Shown: positions 16,504 to 25,681, counted from the stretch's first letter. The stretch: 42,020 bases of DNA from Erythrobacter sp. HI0063 (GCF_001635685.1 NZ_LWFF01000061.1:1-42020); one strand, 5' to 3'. Made by a program: numbers and translations. Notes: generated from the sequence alone by a model not told the origin.

Positions 16504-17397
16504 TCAGCGCTTCAGGTCGTAAAAATCCGCGATATGCTCCCACGCATCCTCGGCGCTCTCGCACCAGCGGAACAGGTCGAGATCGGCGTGGTTGATCGTC
16601 CCCTCCTCAGCCAGAGCCTCGAAATCGACGACGCGAGTCCAGAAATCCTTGCCGAACAGCAGGATCGGCATCGGTTTCATCTTGCCGGTCTGGATCAGGG
16701 TCAGCAGCTCGAAGAACTCGTCGAACGTACCGAACCCGCCCGGGAACACCGCCACCGCCTTGGCGCGCAGCAGGAAGTGCATCTTGCGCAGCGCGAAATA
16801 GTGGAAGTTCAGCGATAAATAGGGTGTCACATATTGGTTGGGCGCCTGCTCATGCGGCAGGATGATGTTGAGGCCGACGCTTTCGCCGCCCGCATCGCTC
16901 GCACCGCGATTGGCGGCTTCCATGATCGAGGGGCCACCGCCGGAACAGACGACGAATTGCCGCTTGCCGTTCTCGATGATCGACTTTTCGGTCGCGATCT
17001 TGGCGAGCTTGCGCGCCTCGGCATAATATTTGCTCTTCGCGACCAGACTTTCGACGACGCGGCGCTCGCCTTCAGGCAGGTCCTTCGCACCTTCCAGCGC
17101 CGTCTCCGCGGCTTCGGGCGGCGGGATGCGGGCGCTGCCATACATCACTAGTGTGGAGCCTACGCCCGCTTCATCGAGGATCATTTCGGGCTTCAGCAGC
17201 TCGAGCTGGAAGCGGACCGGGCGCAATTCTTCGCGCAGGAGAAATTCGGTGTCCTGGAATGCCAGCTTGTAGGCGGGATGCGCGGTCTGCGGCGTCTGGC
17301 GCGGCTGCGATTTCTCGAACTTCGCCTCTTCTTCGGCAGGATAGAATTTGCGATCGCTCAGATCGCGCTCGGTCTTGTCTGTCGTGTCGTTTTTCAT
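16504..17397 (-). CDS. LOG family protein (TIGR00730-like)
   Basis: 297 residues from ATG 17397. The Rossmann-type LOG fold shows STLVMYGSARIPPPE near 90 and, at about 230, the PGGFGTFDE nucleotide-binding motif preceded by KMHFLLRAKAVAVF. The family hydrolyses nucleoside 5'-monophosphates to base and ribose-5-phosphate; plant LOGs activate cytokinins and bacterial ones may act in nucleotide salvage. A charged N-terminal extension of about 85 residues makes it longer than the 180-residue minimal LOGs, as in other alphaproteobacterial members. It converges with thiD, 13 bases apart. Confidence 0.9.
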   Translation of the reverse strand: MKNDTTDKTERDLSDRKFYPAEEEAKFEKSQPRQTPQTAHPAYKLAFQDTEFLLREELRPVRFQLELLKPEMILDEAGVGSTLVMYGSARIPPPEAAETALEGAKDLPEGERRVVESLVAKSKYYAEARKLAKIATEKSIIENGKRQFVVCSGGGPSIMEAANRGASDAGGESVGLNIILPHEQAPNQYVTPYLSLNFHYFALRKMHFLLRAKAVAVFPGGFGTFDEFFELLTLIQTGKMKPMPILLFGKDFWTRVVDFEALAEEGTINHADLDLFRWCESAEDAWEHIADFYDLKR

Positions 17398-17481
17398 CGT
17401 CGCGGCGATAGGTCGCAAGCGGCCCCTGGGCAAGCGCTTCGCTCTACAACCGAAGGGTTCACCTGCCGCGGCTCGGCTTAA

Positions 17482-19797
17482 TCAGGCGATGGCGCGCCGC
17501 TTTTTGTCGTGCGCCATTTCGCGGAAGAGCTCGGTGACGCCTGTCATCGGAAGCGGCTCGCTGAGCAGGTATCCCTGGATGTACTGACACCCTTCGCGGC
17601 GCAGGATCTCCATCTGTTCGGGCAATTCAACGCCTTCTGCCAGCGTATCCATTCCCAACGCTTCCGCCAGCGTCGTGATAGCGCGGATGACTGCGTGGGC
17701 ATTGCCCTCGCCCGCCAGATCCTGAACGAAGCTGCGGTCGATCTTGACCTTGTCGAACGGAAAACTGCGCAGATAGCTGAGCGAAGAATAGCCGGTGCCG
17801 AAATCGTCGAGCGCGATCCTGACGCCGACATCGCGCAGGGAATGGAGCGTCCCCAGCGTCTTATCGACATTGGCGATGAAGACGCTTTCCGTGATTTCCA
17901 GCTCGAGCCGTTTGGGCGAGAGACCGGTCGTGGACAGAGCCTGCATGATCGTGGAGGCAAGGCCGGGAGCAAGGAATTGCTTGGGCGAGATATTCACGGC
18001 GACCGAAAGCTCGTCCGGCCAGTCGCGCGCGATGCGGCAGGCTTCGCGCAGCACCCATTCGCCGATCGGCAGGATCAGGCCGGTCTCTTCCGCCAACGGG
18101 ATGAATTCACCCGGGCTTATCATACCCTTCGTCGGGTGCGGCCAGCGGATCAGGGCCTCGAAGCCCTGCAACCGGTCTGCACGCAGGTCGTAAAGCGGCT
18201 GGAAGTACAGTTCGAACCCGCCATCGCGGATCGCGAGCCTCAGATCGAGTTCCATCTCGCGGCGTCGGCGCGCCTGCTCGTCGAGCGAGGGTTCGAAGAA
18301 GTGATGGTTGGCCTTGCCGTCGCGCTTGGCACGATACAGCGCAAGATCGGCGTGCTTCATCAAGGTAATGCCGTCCTCACCGTCGCCGGGTGCAATGGCA
18401 ATGCCGATGCTGGCCGAACTCACCGCCTGATGCCCACCGAGATCGACGGGGCGTTCGAAGCAGGCCTGGATTTCGTCGGCCAGGGCGGTGAGATTGCTGT
18501 GCGGTTCGATGTGGCTGATCAGCACGGCGAATTCGTCTCCGCCGAACCGCGCGATGCGGGCTTGCGGCAGTTGCTTGCGAAGGTGGGCGGCGGTTTCGCG
18601 CAGCAGCGCGTCACCGGCGGGATGGCCCATCGTGTCGTTGACGACCTTGAAATCGTCGAGATCGACATAGGCGACGAGCACGCGATCGTCGTCTTTGCGC
18701 AAGGACAGCGCCTCGTCCAATTGCTGGACGAAGAGCTTGCGATTGGGCAGCCCGGTCAACCCGTCATGCAGGCCGACATGGATGATCTCGCGCTCGCGCT
18801 CGGCGATCGCCTTGACCATTCCGTTGAAATTGGTCGCCAATCGCCCGATCTCGTCCTCGCCTTCGACGGCGAGCGTCGCGTCTTCGCCGCGAGCGAATTT
18901 TCGCACCGCGACGTCGAGGCGGTTCAGCGGCCGTGTTATGCCACTGGCGATGCGAAAGCCGAGCGCGATGACGAGCGCCAAACCGGCAGCGATCACCCCG
19001 GCGAGCAGATACCGCAACGAGGCGTATTGGGCGAGCGCTTCGCCCAGCGAATGTTCGAGCACCAGGCGCGGTTCGATTCCGTCCTGCAGCGCGGGAAGGC
19101 GCGAGATGTGATAGAGATGATCGTTCTCGCCCCGCCCTTCGAGGATTTCCCCGTCCTGCGTGCCACGGGCCCATTCAGGAAGATCCGACCGGGCGGAGAC
19201 GCGCGCCCGCATATCGACCCCTCCCAATTCGGCCAGTCGATCCATTTCCCTCGCATCGAGCGGCTGCGTGACCACTAGCCAGCCGACGGTGTCGGGCACT
19301 TCGATAGGTGAAGCGGCGGCGAGCGCAAAATCGTTGCCGAACCGCATCAGGCCCTTCCGGCCCCCATCATCCAGCGGCCCCCAGATGGTGTCCACCGGCG
19401 GGTATCGGCCGCTGCCGTCTTCCACCAGCGAACCGTCGAGGCCGACCACGAAGGCGGAGCCGCTTTGCGAGCGCGAACGCAGCGATCGCAGCGCGCTCGC
19501 TATGGTCGCGGAATCCCCGGTGGCGACTGCTTCGCGAAATCCGAAATCGCGCGACAGGACATCGGCGGAGCCGAGCATCTGGCGTGCGCGCAGATCGAGG
19601 ATTTCGTCGACTACTTTTGCATTCGCGCTCAGGTTTCCGGAGGCAGCCTTTTCTCCGAAACGCTCGATGCTCTGGCTGACCAGAAGCATGACGACGGCCA
19701 TGACGGCCGCGAACAGGATGGTGAACAGTACGGCGATGCGAAGCCGCAGCGTGCCGAAACGAAAGTTCGGCACGCGACCGAAAAGAGCTCTCGTCAT
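17482..19797 (-). CDS. Membrane GGDEF/EAL c-di-GMP enzyme with periplasmic sensor
   Basis: 771 residues. TM1 about 20-42, a periplasmic sensing domain about 43-262 (CHASE4/dCache-like), TM2 about 263-285, HAMP about 285-340, GGDEF domain with intact RFGGDEF (G419-F423) and EAL domain with FEALIRW (E547-L549), ITESV and DDFGTGYSSL. Both active sites look complete. No RxxD inhibitory site stands five residues before GGDEF, so product inhibition of the cyclase is not expected. Net direction of c-di-GMP turnover cannot be told. Its start overlaps the end of the upstream copper-protein gene by four bases, so the two form an operon and the periplasmic protein may modulate the sensor. Confidence 0.95.
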   Translation of the reverse strand: MTRALFGRVPNFRFGTLRLRIAVLFTILFAAVMAVVMLLVSQSIERFGEKAASGNLSANAKVVDEILDLRARQMLGSADVLSRDFGFREAVATGDSATIASALRSLRSRSQSGSAFVVGLDGSLVEDGSGRYPPVDTIWGPLDDGGRKGLMRFGNDFALAAASPIEVPDTVGWLVVTQPLDAREMDRLAELGGVDMRARVSARSDLPEWARGTQDGEILEGRGENDHLYHISRLPALQDGIEPRLVLEHSLGEALAQYASLRYLLAGVIAAGLALVIALGFRIASGITRPLNRLDVAVRKFARGEDATLAVEGEDEIGRLATNFNGMVKAIAEREREIIHVGLHDGLTGLPNRKLFVQQLDEALSLRKDDDRVLVAYVDLDDFKVVNDTMGHPAGDALLRETAAHLRKQLPQARIARFGGDEFAVLISHIEPHSNLTALADEIQACFERPVDLGGHQAVSSASIGIAIAPGDGEDGITLMKHADLALYRAKRDGKANHHFFEPSLDEQARRRREMELDLRLAIRDGGFELYFQPLYDLRADRLQGFEALIRWPHPTKGMISPGEFIPLAEETGLILPIGEWVLREACRIARDWPDELSVAVNISPKQFLAPGLASTIMQALSTTGLSPKRLELEITESVFIANVDKTLGTLHSLRDVGVRIALDDFGTGYSSLSYLRSFPFDKVKIDRSFVQDLAGEGNAHAVIRAITTLAEALGMDTLAEGVELPEQMEILRREGCQYIQGYLLSEPLPMTGVTELFREMAHDKKRRAIA

Positions 19798-20405
19798 CTC
19801 AGAGTGACCGCGAGGCGGTGGCGGTTGGACCCGCCGGAAATCTCAACCGCGCGCTGCATTTCGTTGCCCGGAGCGCGAAGGCGTGGGTGCCAAACCGTAA
19901 TCTTGGCCGCGCCGCTCGGCACGGCGTCGAGTGCGAGCATGCCGTTATGGTCGGTCTTTCCTGCGTAAGGCGTGTCCACCACGCGGATATAGCCGCGCAT
20001 CTGATCGTGGATGTTGCATCCCAGCGCGACCGCGCCCGCGATCGGGAATTTCTGCGTTCGCGTCTGATCGCGGCCGAACAGGTCGATCTCGAAACGTGCG
20101 GGTTTCGAAAAGCTGTAGACCGAGTGGCGCACCGTATCGAGATTGGGGAACGCCACCGTGCTGCCGCGCGCGATCACCAGCGTACCGGGCACGAATTGTT
20201 CGTTGCGCTGCGCCATCGCCATGCGCCAGGGGAAGGTGATCCGCCCGGTTTCAGGCCCCGCCGCATCGATCTCGACCACGGCATCGCGTACGGGCACGCC
20301 CTTGGCATCCACGATCTGCACGCGCACCGGCACGCTCGACGCAGCCCAGGCGGCAGTGAGCGGAATGGCGATCAGAACGGCGAGGGCGGAGAGGATACGG
20401 AACAT
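19794..20405 (-). CDS. Periplasmic cupredoxin-like protein (annotated elsewhere as methylamine utilization protein)
   Basis: 203 residues. A signal peptide is visible (MFRILSALAVLIAIPLTAAWA, cut near residue 21). The body has a carboxypeptidase-regulatory/cupredoxin-like beta fold. A type-1 copper site is spelled out by H94 in TVRHSVYSF and C130, H133, M136 in LGCNIHDQMRG. Such proteins carry single electrons in the periplasm. No methylamine dehydrogenase genes are near, so the family label does not describe its role here. It is translationally coupled to the GGDEF/EAL gene and divergent from DUF3034. Confidence 0.82.
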   Translation of the reverse strand: MFRILSALAVLIAIPLTAAWAASSVPVRVQIVDAKGVPVRDAVVEIDAAGPETGRITFPWRMAMAQRNEQFVPGTLVIARGSTVAFPNLDTVRHSVYSFSKPARFEIDLFGRDQTRTQKFPIAGAVALGCNIHDQMRGYIRVVDTPYAGKTDHNGMLALDAVPSGAAKITVWHPRLRAPGNEMQRAVEISGGSNRHRLAVTLR

Positions 20406-20489
20406 GACCCCGCACTATCACGAAAATCCTTAAGATTCCCTGCTGTCAGCCTTGATAGAAACTTAACCATTCCATGGGAAAGGGCGGCC

Positions 20490-21554
20490 ATGATGCATCG
20501 CCTTTTCCCCTCTGCTTCAGCGATTGCCGTCTTCCTCTGCGCATCCGTGGCCCACGCTTCGGAGCCCCGGATCGCCTACGATACGTCGAGCTTCGGCGAT
20601 GGCTTCGATGCGCCTTCGCCGACCGCGTTCGACGCAGCGGCCACGCCGCCCGAAACGATGGCGGAGCTCGGTTCTTCGAATGACACGCGCGCTACGCAAT
20701 TTGCGTATTCGGATGAGAGCGCCGGGCCGACTCAGCCTCTGGACATGCCGTCCTTCACCGATGGCTATTCGCGCAAATTGCTGCTGACCAACGGTATCGC
20801 GAGCCTCGAAGGCGCCAGCGGCGGGGGCATCGCCAATTGGGCCATCCTCGCCGGGATGCAGGAGCGCGGCCTCGGCGGCGGCGTCCATGCGACCGCCGTG
20901 CTGCTGCCGGATTTCGACTGGCAGAGTTTCGGCGCGGGCGTGAGCTATGCCAACCGGATCGAGCTGTCCTATGCCCGGCAGCGCTTCGACACGCGCGATG
21001 TCGGCGCGGCGCTGGGGCTGGGACAGGGTTTCACGTTCGATCAGGACGTGTTCGGCGCGAAGCTGCGCCTGTTCGGCGACGTGGTATACGGAAACCCGCT
21101 GCTGCCGCAGGTCAGCCTTTCCGTGCAGCACAAGCGCAACCGCGATGGCGACATCGTGCGCGCGGTCGGTGCCTTGTACGACAGCGGCACCGATATCTCG
21201 CTTTCCGCGACCAAGCTTCTGCTGGCGCAAAGCATTCTGCTCGGCGGAGCCGTGCGCCTGACCAAGGCGAACCAGACGGGGCTGCTCGGGTTCGGGAGCG
21301 CATCGAACCCGGACTACTCGCTCCAATTCGAAGGCTCGCTCGCCTATCAGCTTTCGCGTCGCGCGGTCGTGGGCGCGGAGGTTCGCACCAAGCCGGACAA
21401 TCTGGGCCTCGGTGAAGACGACTGGATGGACCTGTTCGCCGCCTACGCGCCGTCCGATTTTCTCACGCTCACCGCCGCCTATGCCGATCTCGGCTCGATC
21501 GCGACCTTCGAAGACCAGCGCGGCGCATTTCTCCAGGCCCAGCTGGCCTTCTGA
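20490..21554 (+). CDS. DUF3034 family outer-membrane-like protein
   Basis: 354 residues from ATG 20490, with AAAGGG five bases before. A signal peptide ends near AHASEP. The mature part has the DUF3034 landmark LLLTNGIASLEGASGGGI followed by alternating amphipathic strands through to a C-terminal Phe (QAQLAF), the classic outer-membrane beta-barrel ending. An 80-residue Ser/Pro/Asp-rich linker lies between the signal and the barrel. Function of the family is unknown. It is divergent from the copper-protein gene across 84 bases and is followed after 18 bases by the truncated haemoglobin gene. Confidence 0.85.
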   Translation: MMHRLFPSASAIAVFLCASVAHASEPRIAYDTSSFGDGFDAPSPTAFDAAATPPETMAELGSSNDTRATQFAYSDESAGPTQPLDMPSFTDGYSRKLLLTNGIASLEGASGGGIANWAILAGMQERGLGGGVHATAVLLPDFDWQSFGAGVSYANRIELSYARQRFDTRDVGAALGLGQGFTFDQDVFGAKLRLFGDVVYGNPLLPQVSLSVQHKRNRDGDIVRAVGALYDSGTDISLSATKLLLAQSILLGGAVRLTKANQTGLLGFGSASNPDYSLQFEGSLAYQLSRRAVVGAEVRTKPDNLGLGEDDWMDLFAAYAPSDFLTLTAAYADLGSIATFEDQRGAFLQAQLAF

Positions 21555-21572
21555 TCCGACTGGAATTTTCGC

Positions 21573-22109
21573 ATGCTATCGAATGCCGCCACCATCGCCC
21601 TTGCTCTCCTCTTCCAGCAGGCGCCTGCCGAGGATGTCGACTGGGATGCTGAATTCGGCGTCGAGAAGGTCGAGCGCGATCCCGTGACGGGCGAGCTGCC
21701 GGTAGAGGAGTATCGACAGAGCAACGCCAATGCCGGGGCCAAGCCCTTCTCCGGCGATGCGATGGCACGCGCCTTCGGCGGTCAGGACGGTATTCGCCGC
21801 ATCACCGATCGCCTGGTCGCGCTCAACACCGCCGACCCGCGCATCGCCGCGGTGTTCGAAGGGCACGACATGGTCCGCCTGCGGCGCGTCCTGTTCGAAC
21901 AGTTCTGCTACATCCTCAACGCGGGCTGCACTTATACCGGGCGGGACATGGAAAGCTCGCATTCCGGCATGGGCACCACGCGGGGCGACATGAACGCGCT
22001 GGTCGAGAATTTGCAAAAGGCGATGCGCGAAGAAGGCGTGGATTTCCGGTCGCAGAACCGCTTCCTGTCGAAGCTCGCCCCCATGTCGGGCGATGTGATC
22101 GAGCGCTGA
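21573..22109 (+). CDS. Group I truncated haemoglobin with N-terminal extension
   Basis: 178 residues, about 60 more than a minimal trHbN. The globin domain spans about 65-175: FGGQDGIRRITDRLV, ADPRIAAVFEGHDM, RVLFEQFCYILNAG, YTGRDMESSH with proximal histidine H130, and QNRFLSKLAPMSGDVI. Group I proteins bind O2 and NO and may detoxify NO. The first 20 residues (MLSNAATIALALLFQQAPAE) are hydrophobic and end in a signal-like AxA region, suggesting export, though the usual positive n-region is missing. The gene sits 18 bases after DUF3034, so both probably share a transcript. Confidence 0.87.
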   Translation: MLSNAATIALALLFQQAPAEDVDWDAEFGVEKVERDPVTGELPVEEYRQSNANAGAKPFSGDAMARAFGGQDGIRRITDRLVALNTADPRIAAVFEGHDMVRLRRVLFEQFCYILNAGCTYTGRDMESSHSGMGTTRGDMNALVENLQKAMREEGVDFRSQNRFLSKLAPMSGDVIER

Positions 22110-22125
22110 TCGTATATTCTGCTAT

Positions 22126-22140
22126 TGCGAGTTATTCGCA
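22126..22140 (+). promoter_or_regulatory. Candidate Fur-like operator before the iron-uptake operon
   Basis: TGCGAGT-T-ATTCGCA is a 7-1-7 inverted repeat with six of seven pairs matching. TATATT (22113-22118) upstream could be a -10 element. Its place 37 bases before the PepSY/TonB-receptor operon fits iron-dependent repression. The exact regulator (Fur, or another iron sensor) is inferred only. Confidence 0.45.
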
Positions 22141-22176
22141 TTGACGGGCTAGGCCAGCCCGGCTAGCCGCCTCACC

Positions 22177-23334
22177 ATGTCGCGCGGGACGATCAAGATC
22201 TGGTATCTGATCCACAAATGGAGCGGTCTGATCCCGACCGTGTTCCTATTGATGCTGTGCGTGACCGGCCTGCCGCTGATCTTTCACGACGAGATCGATA
22301 TCGCGATGGGCGCGGATTCCGCGAACGCGCTGACGGGCGAACCGTCTGCCGAAGGGGGCCTCCCGCTCGACCGGATGCTCGCCGCCGCTCTGGCCGAACG
22401 GCCCGGCGAAGTACCGTTGTTCATGGCTTTCAGCCCCGATTCTCCGCTGTTGACTGTCACCACCGGCCCCACCCCCGACGCGGCGGGCGAGGATATGAGC
22501 CTGCTCTTCCTCGACCGCGCGAGCGGTGCCTCGCTGGGGCCAGCGCCGGGCAATCCGCTGATGGATTTCCTCCTCCAGCTTCACACCGACATGTTTCTCG
22601 GCCTCCCGGGCATGTGGGTTCTGGGCGCGATGGGATTGCTCTTCGTGGTCGCGCTCATCTCGGGCACGGTCCTTTATGCTCCCTTCATGCGGCGGATCGC
22701 CTTCGGAACCGTGCGGACCGAGCGGAGCCCTCGGGTGAAGCGGCTGGACCAGCACAATCTGATCGGTATCGTCGCTCTCGCCTGGATGGCAGTGATCGGG
22801 CTGACGGGTGCCATCAATGCCTTTGCCGATCCGCTGACGGATAGCTGGCGCGATGGCGAGGTCGCCGCGATGGCCGCCGCTTATGAGGGCGAAGCGCCCC
22901 TGCCGCCGTCACGCTATGGCTCGCTCGACACGGCGATGGCCTCGGCGCAAGCCGCCCTTCCCGGTCGCCGCCCGCAATTCATCGGCTTTCCCGGTGGCGA
23001 CTGGTCGAGCGGGCATCATTATGCGATCTTCTTTCAGGGCGATCGCCCGCTGACCGAAAACCTCCTCACACCGGCGCTGGTCGATGCCGAAACCGGCGAG
23101 CTGACCGATGCGCGCACCATGCCTGCGCTCAATCAGGCGCTGATGATGTCGAAGCCGCTGCATTTCGGCGATTACGGCGGCCTTCCGCTCAAGATCATCT
23201 GGGCGGTGCTGACCTTGGCGACGATCTGGGTGCTGTGGACCGGTGTGCTGTTGTGGCTGCGCCGTCGCCCCGGCGGGCTGGACCGCCGGATCGAGGAAAT
23301 CGCATCGGGCGGTTTCAGGAAGGTCCGCGCATGA
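22177..23334 (+). CDS. PepSY-associated membrane protein
   Basis: 385 residues, four transmembrane helices: KIWYLIHKWSGLIPTVFLL with the typical HxxxG(L) N-terminus (about 8-35), a pair in the middle (about 145-170 and 190-215, around DQHNLIGIVALAWMAVIGLTG) and a C-terminal one (about 350-375). PepSY-TM proteins of this layout accompany TonB siderophore receptors and are thought to reduce or release iron from ferric-siderophores at the inner membrane. It overlaps the next gene by four bases (ATGA) and leads the iron operon. Confidence 0.88.
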   Translation: MSRGTIKIWYLIHKWSGLIPTVFLLMLCVTGLPLIFHDEIDIAMGADSANALTGEPSAEGGLPLDRMLAAALAERPGEVPLFMAFSPDSPLLTVTTGPTPDAAGEDMSLLFLDRASGASLGPAPGNPLMDFLLQLHTDMFLGLPGMWVLGAMGLLFVVALISGTVLYAPFMRRIAFGTVRTERSPRVKRLDQHNLIGIVALAWMAVIGLTGAINAFADPLTDSWRDGEVAAMAAAYEGEAPLPPSRYGSLDTAMASAQAALPGRRPQFIGFPGGDWSSGHHYAIFFQGDRPLTENLLTPALVDAETGELTDARTMPALNQALMMSKPLHFGDYGGLPLKIIWAVLTLATIWVLWTGVLLWLRRRPGGLDRRIEEIASGGFRKVRA

Positions 23335-23561
23335 TCCACTTTTCGCCCGATCCGGTCCGTCCGCGCCGCATCATGCGTCGCCGCACCAACGCGCAAGTGT
23401 TCGCCTGGCCGCTCGCTCTTGCCCTTGCGAGCCTGCTAGGCCTGATCTCCGGCCTGACCGGCGACGGCATCCGCGATCTTATCTGCTGGGTCCTGCTTGG
23501 CCTTGTACCGCTCGTTATCATCGGGGCGCTCGCACGCCGCCGCTCTCAGTCAAATCGCTAG
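23331..23561 (+). CDS. Small two-helix membrane protein
   Basis: 76 residues, starting in the PepSY gene stop (ATGA). A basic N-terminus (RPRRIMRRR) is followed by two hydrophobic helices at about 22-45 and 48-68, ending in RRRSQSNR. No family is recognised. Its overlap with the PepSY gene and the 14-base gap to the TonB receptor place it in the iron-uptake operon, perhaps as an accessory subunit of the PepSY protein. Confidence 0.75.
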   Translation: MIHFSPDPVRPRRIMRRRTNAQVFAWPLALALASLLGLISGLTGDGIRDLICWVLLGLVPLVIIGALARRRSQSNR

Positions 23562-23575
23562 AAAGATCTTCCCTC

Positions 23576-25681
23576 ATGGCACTCGCTTACCGCATTTCTT
23601 CGCTCGCCCTGATCGCATCGCTTGCAACTGCGACGCATGCGCAAGAGGCTACCGAGCAGGTCGAAGAGATCGTCGTCACCGCGCAAGCTCGCAACGCGAC
23701 CGAAGTGGTCAATGGCGGCCAGGCGGGCGTTCTGGGCGACAAACCTGCAGAGGATCTGCCCTTCAACCTGCGCTCCTATGACGAGAGCCTGATCCGCAAC
23801 CAGCAGCCCCAGACTTTGGGTGCCGTGCTGGAAAACGATCCGACCATCCGCACAACGTACGGTTTCGGCAACGCCGCCGAACAATTCATCGTGCGTGGCT
23901 TCAGCCTGTTCGGAGACGATGTCGGCGTGAACGGGCTCTACGGGATCGGCCCGCGCCAGCTCGTCGCGCCCGAATTGTTCGGCAGCGTCCAGGTGCTGAA
24001 CGGGGCCAGCGCATTCCTGAACGGGGCCGCGCCGGGCGGATCGGGCCTGGGCGGCAACGTCAATCTCGTGTTGAAGCGGGCGCAGGCGCGCGATTTCGTT
24101 CGCGTCACCGCCAGCGCGGAAGAGAGCGCGCGCTTCGGCGGTGCGGTCGATATCTCGCGCCGGTTCGGAGCGAGCGGGGAATGGGGCCTGCGTGTCAACG
24201 GCGCCTATCGCGATGGCGAAACGGCAATCGACCGCGAGGATCGCCGCACCGCCGTGATCGGCGGCGCGCTCGATTACGATAGCGGGCCATTCCGCGCCGT
24301 GCTCGACCTTGCGTTTCAGGAAGTCCGCGTCGACGCACTGCGCCCCAAGGTGACGGTCGCGACGGCCACGGTACCGAGCGTTCCCGAAGCGGACGCCAAT
24401 TACGCGCAGGATTTCACCTATAGCGAATTGCGCGACGTGTTCGGGACCCTGAGCCTCGAATACGATATTGCCGACAATGCGCTGCTCTATGCGCGCGGCG
24501 GCGCACGCGATGGCAAGGAAGCGGGACTGTATGGCGGCATCACCGTGAACGACGCGGCAACCGGCGCAGCCTCCGGCTCGGCCCTGTTCGTGCCCGCCAC
24601 CACCAATAACGAAGCGATCGAGGCAGGCCTTCGTGTGAAGCTGGGCAGCACGATCACGCACGAGTTCAATTTCGGCGGCAACGCCAATTGGCAGGTCTTC
24701 CGCACCGCCTTCGACTTCCTGCCCGGCTACGCCACAAATCTCTATGCGACGCCGCAAGTGCCCGAACCCATCGGCCCCGGCTTCGTCGGCGGCGATCTCG
24801 ACGATCCGAATCCGACCGCGCGCACCACGCTGTGGAGCGCCTTTGCCAACGACACGATCGGCCTGTTCGGCGATCGCGTGCTCCTGACCGGCGGCCTGCG
24901 CCTCCAGACCATTCGACAGGAGAATACCAATTACGACGGATCACCGGGTACGTTGTACGACGAGAACGCGGTGACGCCCGTCGCCGGTATCGTGATCAAG
25001 CCGGTGGAGCGCCTGTCGCTTTACGCCAACCGGATCGAAGCGCTCCAGCAGGGGCCGAGCGTGCCGGTCGATCCAAACAACCCCACCACCAATTTCGGCC
25101 AGTCGCTCGCTCCGCGTAAGTCGGTCCAGTACGAAATCGGCGGGAAGCTCGGTCTCGGCGGCATGTTCCTCACCCTCGGCGCCTATCGCATCGAGCGGCC
25201 GGGCGAAGGCGTGCTGCCCGATGGCAGCTTCGGCTATCTCGGCAATCAGCGCCACGAGGGGATCGAATTTACCGCCAATGGCGAGATCGCACCCGGCCTG
25301 CGCCTGATCGGCGGCGCGGCGCTGACCGATACCGAATTCGTGAACGGCAACGAAGTTGCGGGCGTGCCCGAATACACTGCCAATGCGAATGTCGAATGGG
25401 ATCTGGGCTTCGTCCCCGGCCTCACGCTGACCGGGCGAGTGGTCCGGACCGGCGAACAATGGGTGGACCAGGCCAACACATTGGAGCTCGACAACTGGAC
25501 GCGTTTCGATCTCGGCGCGCGCTATGTCTTCGCGGCGGGCGAGACGCCGGTGACCGTTCGCCTCTCGGTCGATAACGTCGCCAACGAGCGCTATTGGGCG
25601 AGTGCGTTCGACGCCTTCTCTCCCGCTCTGCTGCAAGGCGGCCCGCGCGCTGTAAAAGCCTCGATCTCCGCCGACTTCTGA
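23576..25681 (+). CDS. TonB-dependent siderophore receptor
   Basis: 701 residues from ATG 23576. Signal peptide to about residue 22 (ATHAQ), TonB box-like EEIVVTAQ at about 29-36, plug domain at about 45-170 (RSYDESLIRNQQPQTLGAVLE, QFIVRGFSL, VQVLNGASAFLNGAAPGG) and a 22-strand barrel ending in Phe (SISADF). It takes up a ferric chelate across the outer membrane at the expense of TonB/ExbBD energy. No siderophore synthesis genes are near, so the ligand is probably a scavenged one. It ends the operon begun by the PepSY gene. Confidence 0.95.
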   Translation: MALAYRISSLALIASLATATHAQEATEQVEEIVVTAQARNATEVVNGGQAGVLGDKPAEDLPFNLRSYDESLIRNQQPQTLGAVLENDPTIRTTYGFGNAAEQFIVRGFSLFGDDVGVNGLYGIGPRQLVAPELFGSVQVLNGASAFLNGAAPGGSGLGGNVNLVLKRAQARDFVRVTASAEESARFGGAVDISRRFGASGEWGLRVNGAYRDGETAIDREDRRTAVIGGALDYDSGPFRAVLDLAFQEVRVDALRPKVTVATATVPSVPEADANYAQDFTYSELRDVFGTLSLEYDIADNALLYARGGARDGKEAGLYGGITVNDAATGAASGSALFVPATTNNEAIEAGLRVKLGSTITHEFNFGGNANWQVFRTAFDFLPGYATNLYATPQVPEPIGPGFVGGDLDDPNPTARTTLWSAFANDTIGLFGDRVLLTGGLRLQTIRQENTNYDGSPGTLYDENAVTPVAGIVIKPVERLSLYANRIEALQQGPSVPVDPNNPTTNFGQSLAPRKSVQYEIGGKLGLGGMFLTLGAYRIERPGEGVLPDGSFGYLGNQRHEGIEFTANGEIAPGLRLIGGAALTDTEFVNGNEVAGVPEYTANANVEWDLGFVPGLTLTGRVVRTGEQWVDQANTLELDNWTRFDLGARYVFAAGETPVTVRLSVDNVANERYWASAFDAFSPALLQGGPRAVKASISADF

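Noticed and set aside
17509-19278. 589-residue plus-strand frame inside the GGDEF/EAL gene
   Set aside because: The minus-strand gene has complete GGDEF and EAL motifs; the plus-strand product matches nothing and is a shadow.
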